Part shown: one piece after another, positions 53,248 to 53,458 of the stretch
Position numbering within the stretch: the first letter of the stretch is position 1
Layout: each line of letters opens with the position of its first letter
Assembly (NCBI GenBank): GCA_944322395.1
Contig: CALUPA010000007.1
Span: forward strand, 1-53,458
Reading direction: 5' to 3'
Source of the DNA: an uncultured Phocaeicola sp.
GTDB taxonomy: Bacteria > Bacteroidota > Bacteroidia > Bacteroidales > Bacteroidaceae
Length of the DNA stretch: 53,458 nucleotides
The notes under the pieces: model-generated
Database searches by the model: none
Seen by the model: only the letters and a program-made list of their open reading frames with translations
What the model was told of the DNA's origin: nothing
Program-made: the position numbers and the translations under genes

Positions 53248-53458
53248 ATGATAGAAAAACATATTGTACTTGAAGATATCGATCCGGTAATCTTCTATGG
53301 CGTAAACAACGTCAACATGCAAATGATAAAAGCTCTGTTTCCCAAACTAAGGATAGTGGCTAGAGGAAATGTCATAAAAATCATGGGAGACGAGGAGGAA
53401 ATGTGTGCCTTCGAAGAAGCTGTGACAGCACTGGAAAAACACTGCTCGATATACAATT
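53248..53458 (+). CDS. PhoH-family protein (5' part only)
   Basis: The first 70 codons of a gene cut by the right window edge. The ATG is fixed by an in-frame TGA just before it. The sequence MIEKHIVLEDIDPVIFYGVN and LRIVARGNVIKIMGDEEEM is the N-terminal KH-like region that precedes the P-loop RNA-helicase-like ATPase of PhoH proteins. The ATPase domain lies outside the window. PhoH proteins are linked to RNA handling; the phosphate-starvation name is historical. Confidence 0.85.
   Translation, partial: MIEKHIVLEDIDPVIFYGVNNVNMQMIKALFPKLRIVARGNVIKIMGDEEEMCAFEEAVTALEKHCSIYN

Noticed and set aside
1-53458. CRISPR arrays, tRNA or rRNA genes, insertion sequences
   Set aside because: No regularly spaced direct repeats, cloverleaf pattern, rRNA sequence or transposase was recognised anywhere in the window by reading; a dedicated RNA search was not possible.

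Overview
The window is chromosomal DNA of a Bacteroidota gut bacterium, most likely a Bacteroidaceae member (Bacteroides/Phocaeicola type). Reasons: several promoters of the form TAnnTTTG, a NusG-like capsule antiterminator (UpxY type) next to a promoter segment flanked by inverted repeats, a Bacteroidales-type tyrosine recombinase, fimbrillin-like and SusD-era style lipoproteins, a two-gene LysO, and mostly weak Shine-Dalgarno signals. Species cannot be fixed from the sequence alone.

Layout. (1) 1-846: 5' part of an AAA-ATPase/PD-(D/E)XK-type gene running off the left edge. (2) 1.0-30.7 kb, all on the minus strand: a surface polysaccharide operon. Reading in the direction of transcription it contains a UpxY-like antiterminator, a Wzx flippase, a pyruvyl transferase, four GT2, one GT8, one GT25 and one GT10 (fucosyltransferase-like) enzyme, a Wzy-like polymerase, two GT4 enzymes, an odd protein made of six helix-turn-helix-like repeats, a third GT4, the initiating phosphoglycosyl transferase, a PqqD-like / nucleotidyltransferase / HprK-like kinase trio, Wza and Wzc export proteins, a 62-residue peptide, and three large envelope proteins (fimbrillin-like domain fused to a PI-PLC-like domain lacking its catalytic His, an OmpA-family protein, a 1450-residue lipoprotein). 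Genes are overlapping or closely spaced and a 20-bp-stem terminator closes the series at 1013-1067. (3) 30.7-32.4 kb: a 203-bp segment bounded by perfect 21-bp inverted repeats, carrying a promoter -7 box, followed by a tyrosine recombinase. In the orientation given the promoter points away from the operon, so the operon is probably phase-OFF in this assembly.

(4) 32.6-37.8 kb, minus strand: PFL/UPF0210 protein, ACT-domain protein, MazG, LysR regulator, an unrecognised protein, and a compact DUF3791/DUF3990 ADP-ribosyltransferase-like three-gene cassette. (5) 38.1-42.6 kb: ClpB on the plus strand, convergent with a RelA/SpoT homologue whose synthetase motifs look degenerate. (6) 42.6-46.5 kb: small unknown protein, a WG-repeat membrane protein, a possible 58-residue peptide and two unknown lipoproteins. 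(7) 47.0-51.9 kb, minus strand: a membrane protein, TatA, TatC, an M23 peptidase and a C69 dipeptidase, apparently one operon. (8) 51.9-53.5 kb, plus strand: a consensus promoter, a possible 34-residue leader peptide, the split lysine exporter LysO, and the start of PhoH.

How the parts may work together: the recombinase (or a related one elsewhere) inverts the promoter segment; when ON, UpxY would let RNA polymerase read through an operon of about 30 kb, making a fucosylated and probably pyruvylated glycan via a Wzx/Wzy route and exporting it through Wza/Wzc. The PqqD/NTase/HprK trio and the small peptide do not belong to textbook capsule pathways and, together with the HTH-repeat protein, are the most likely place for undescribed biology.
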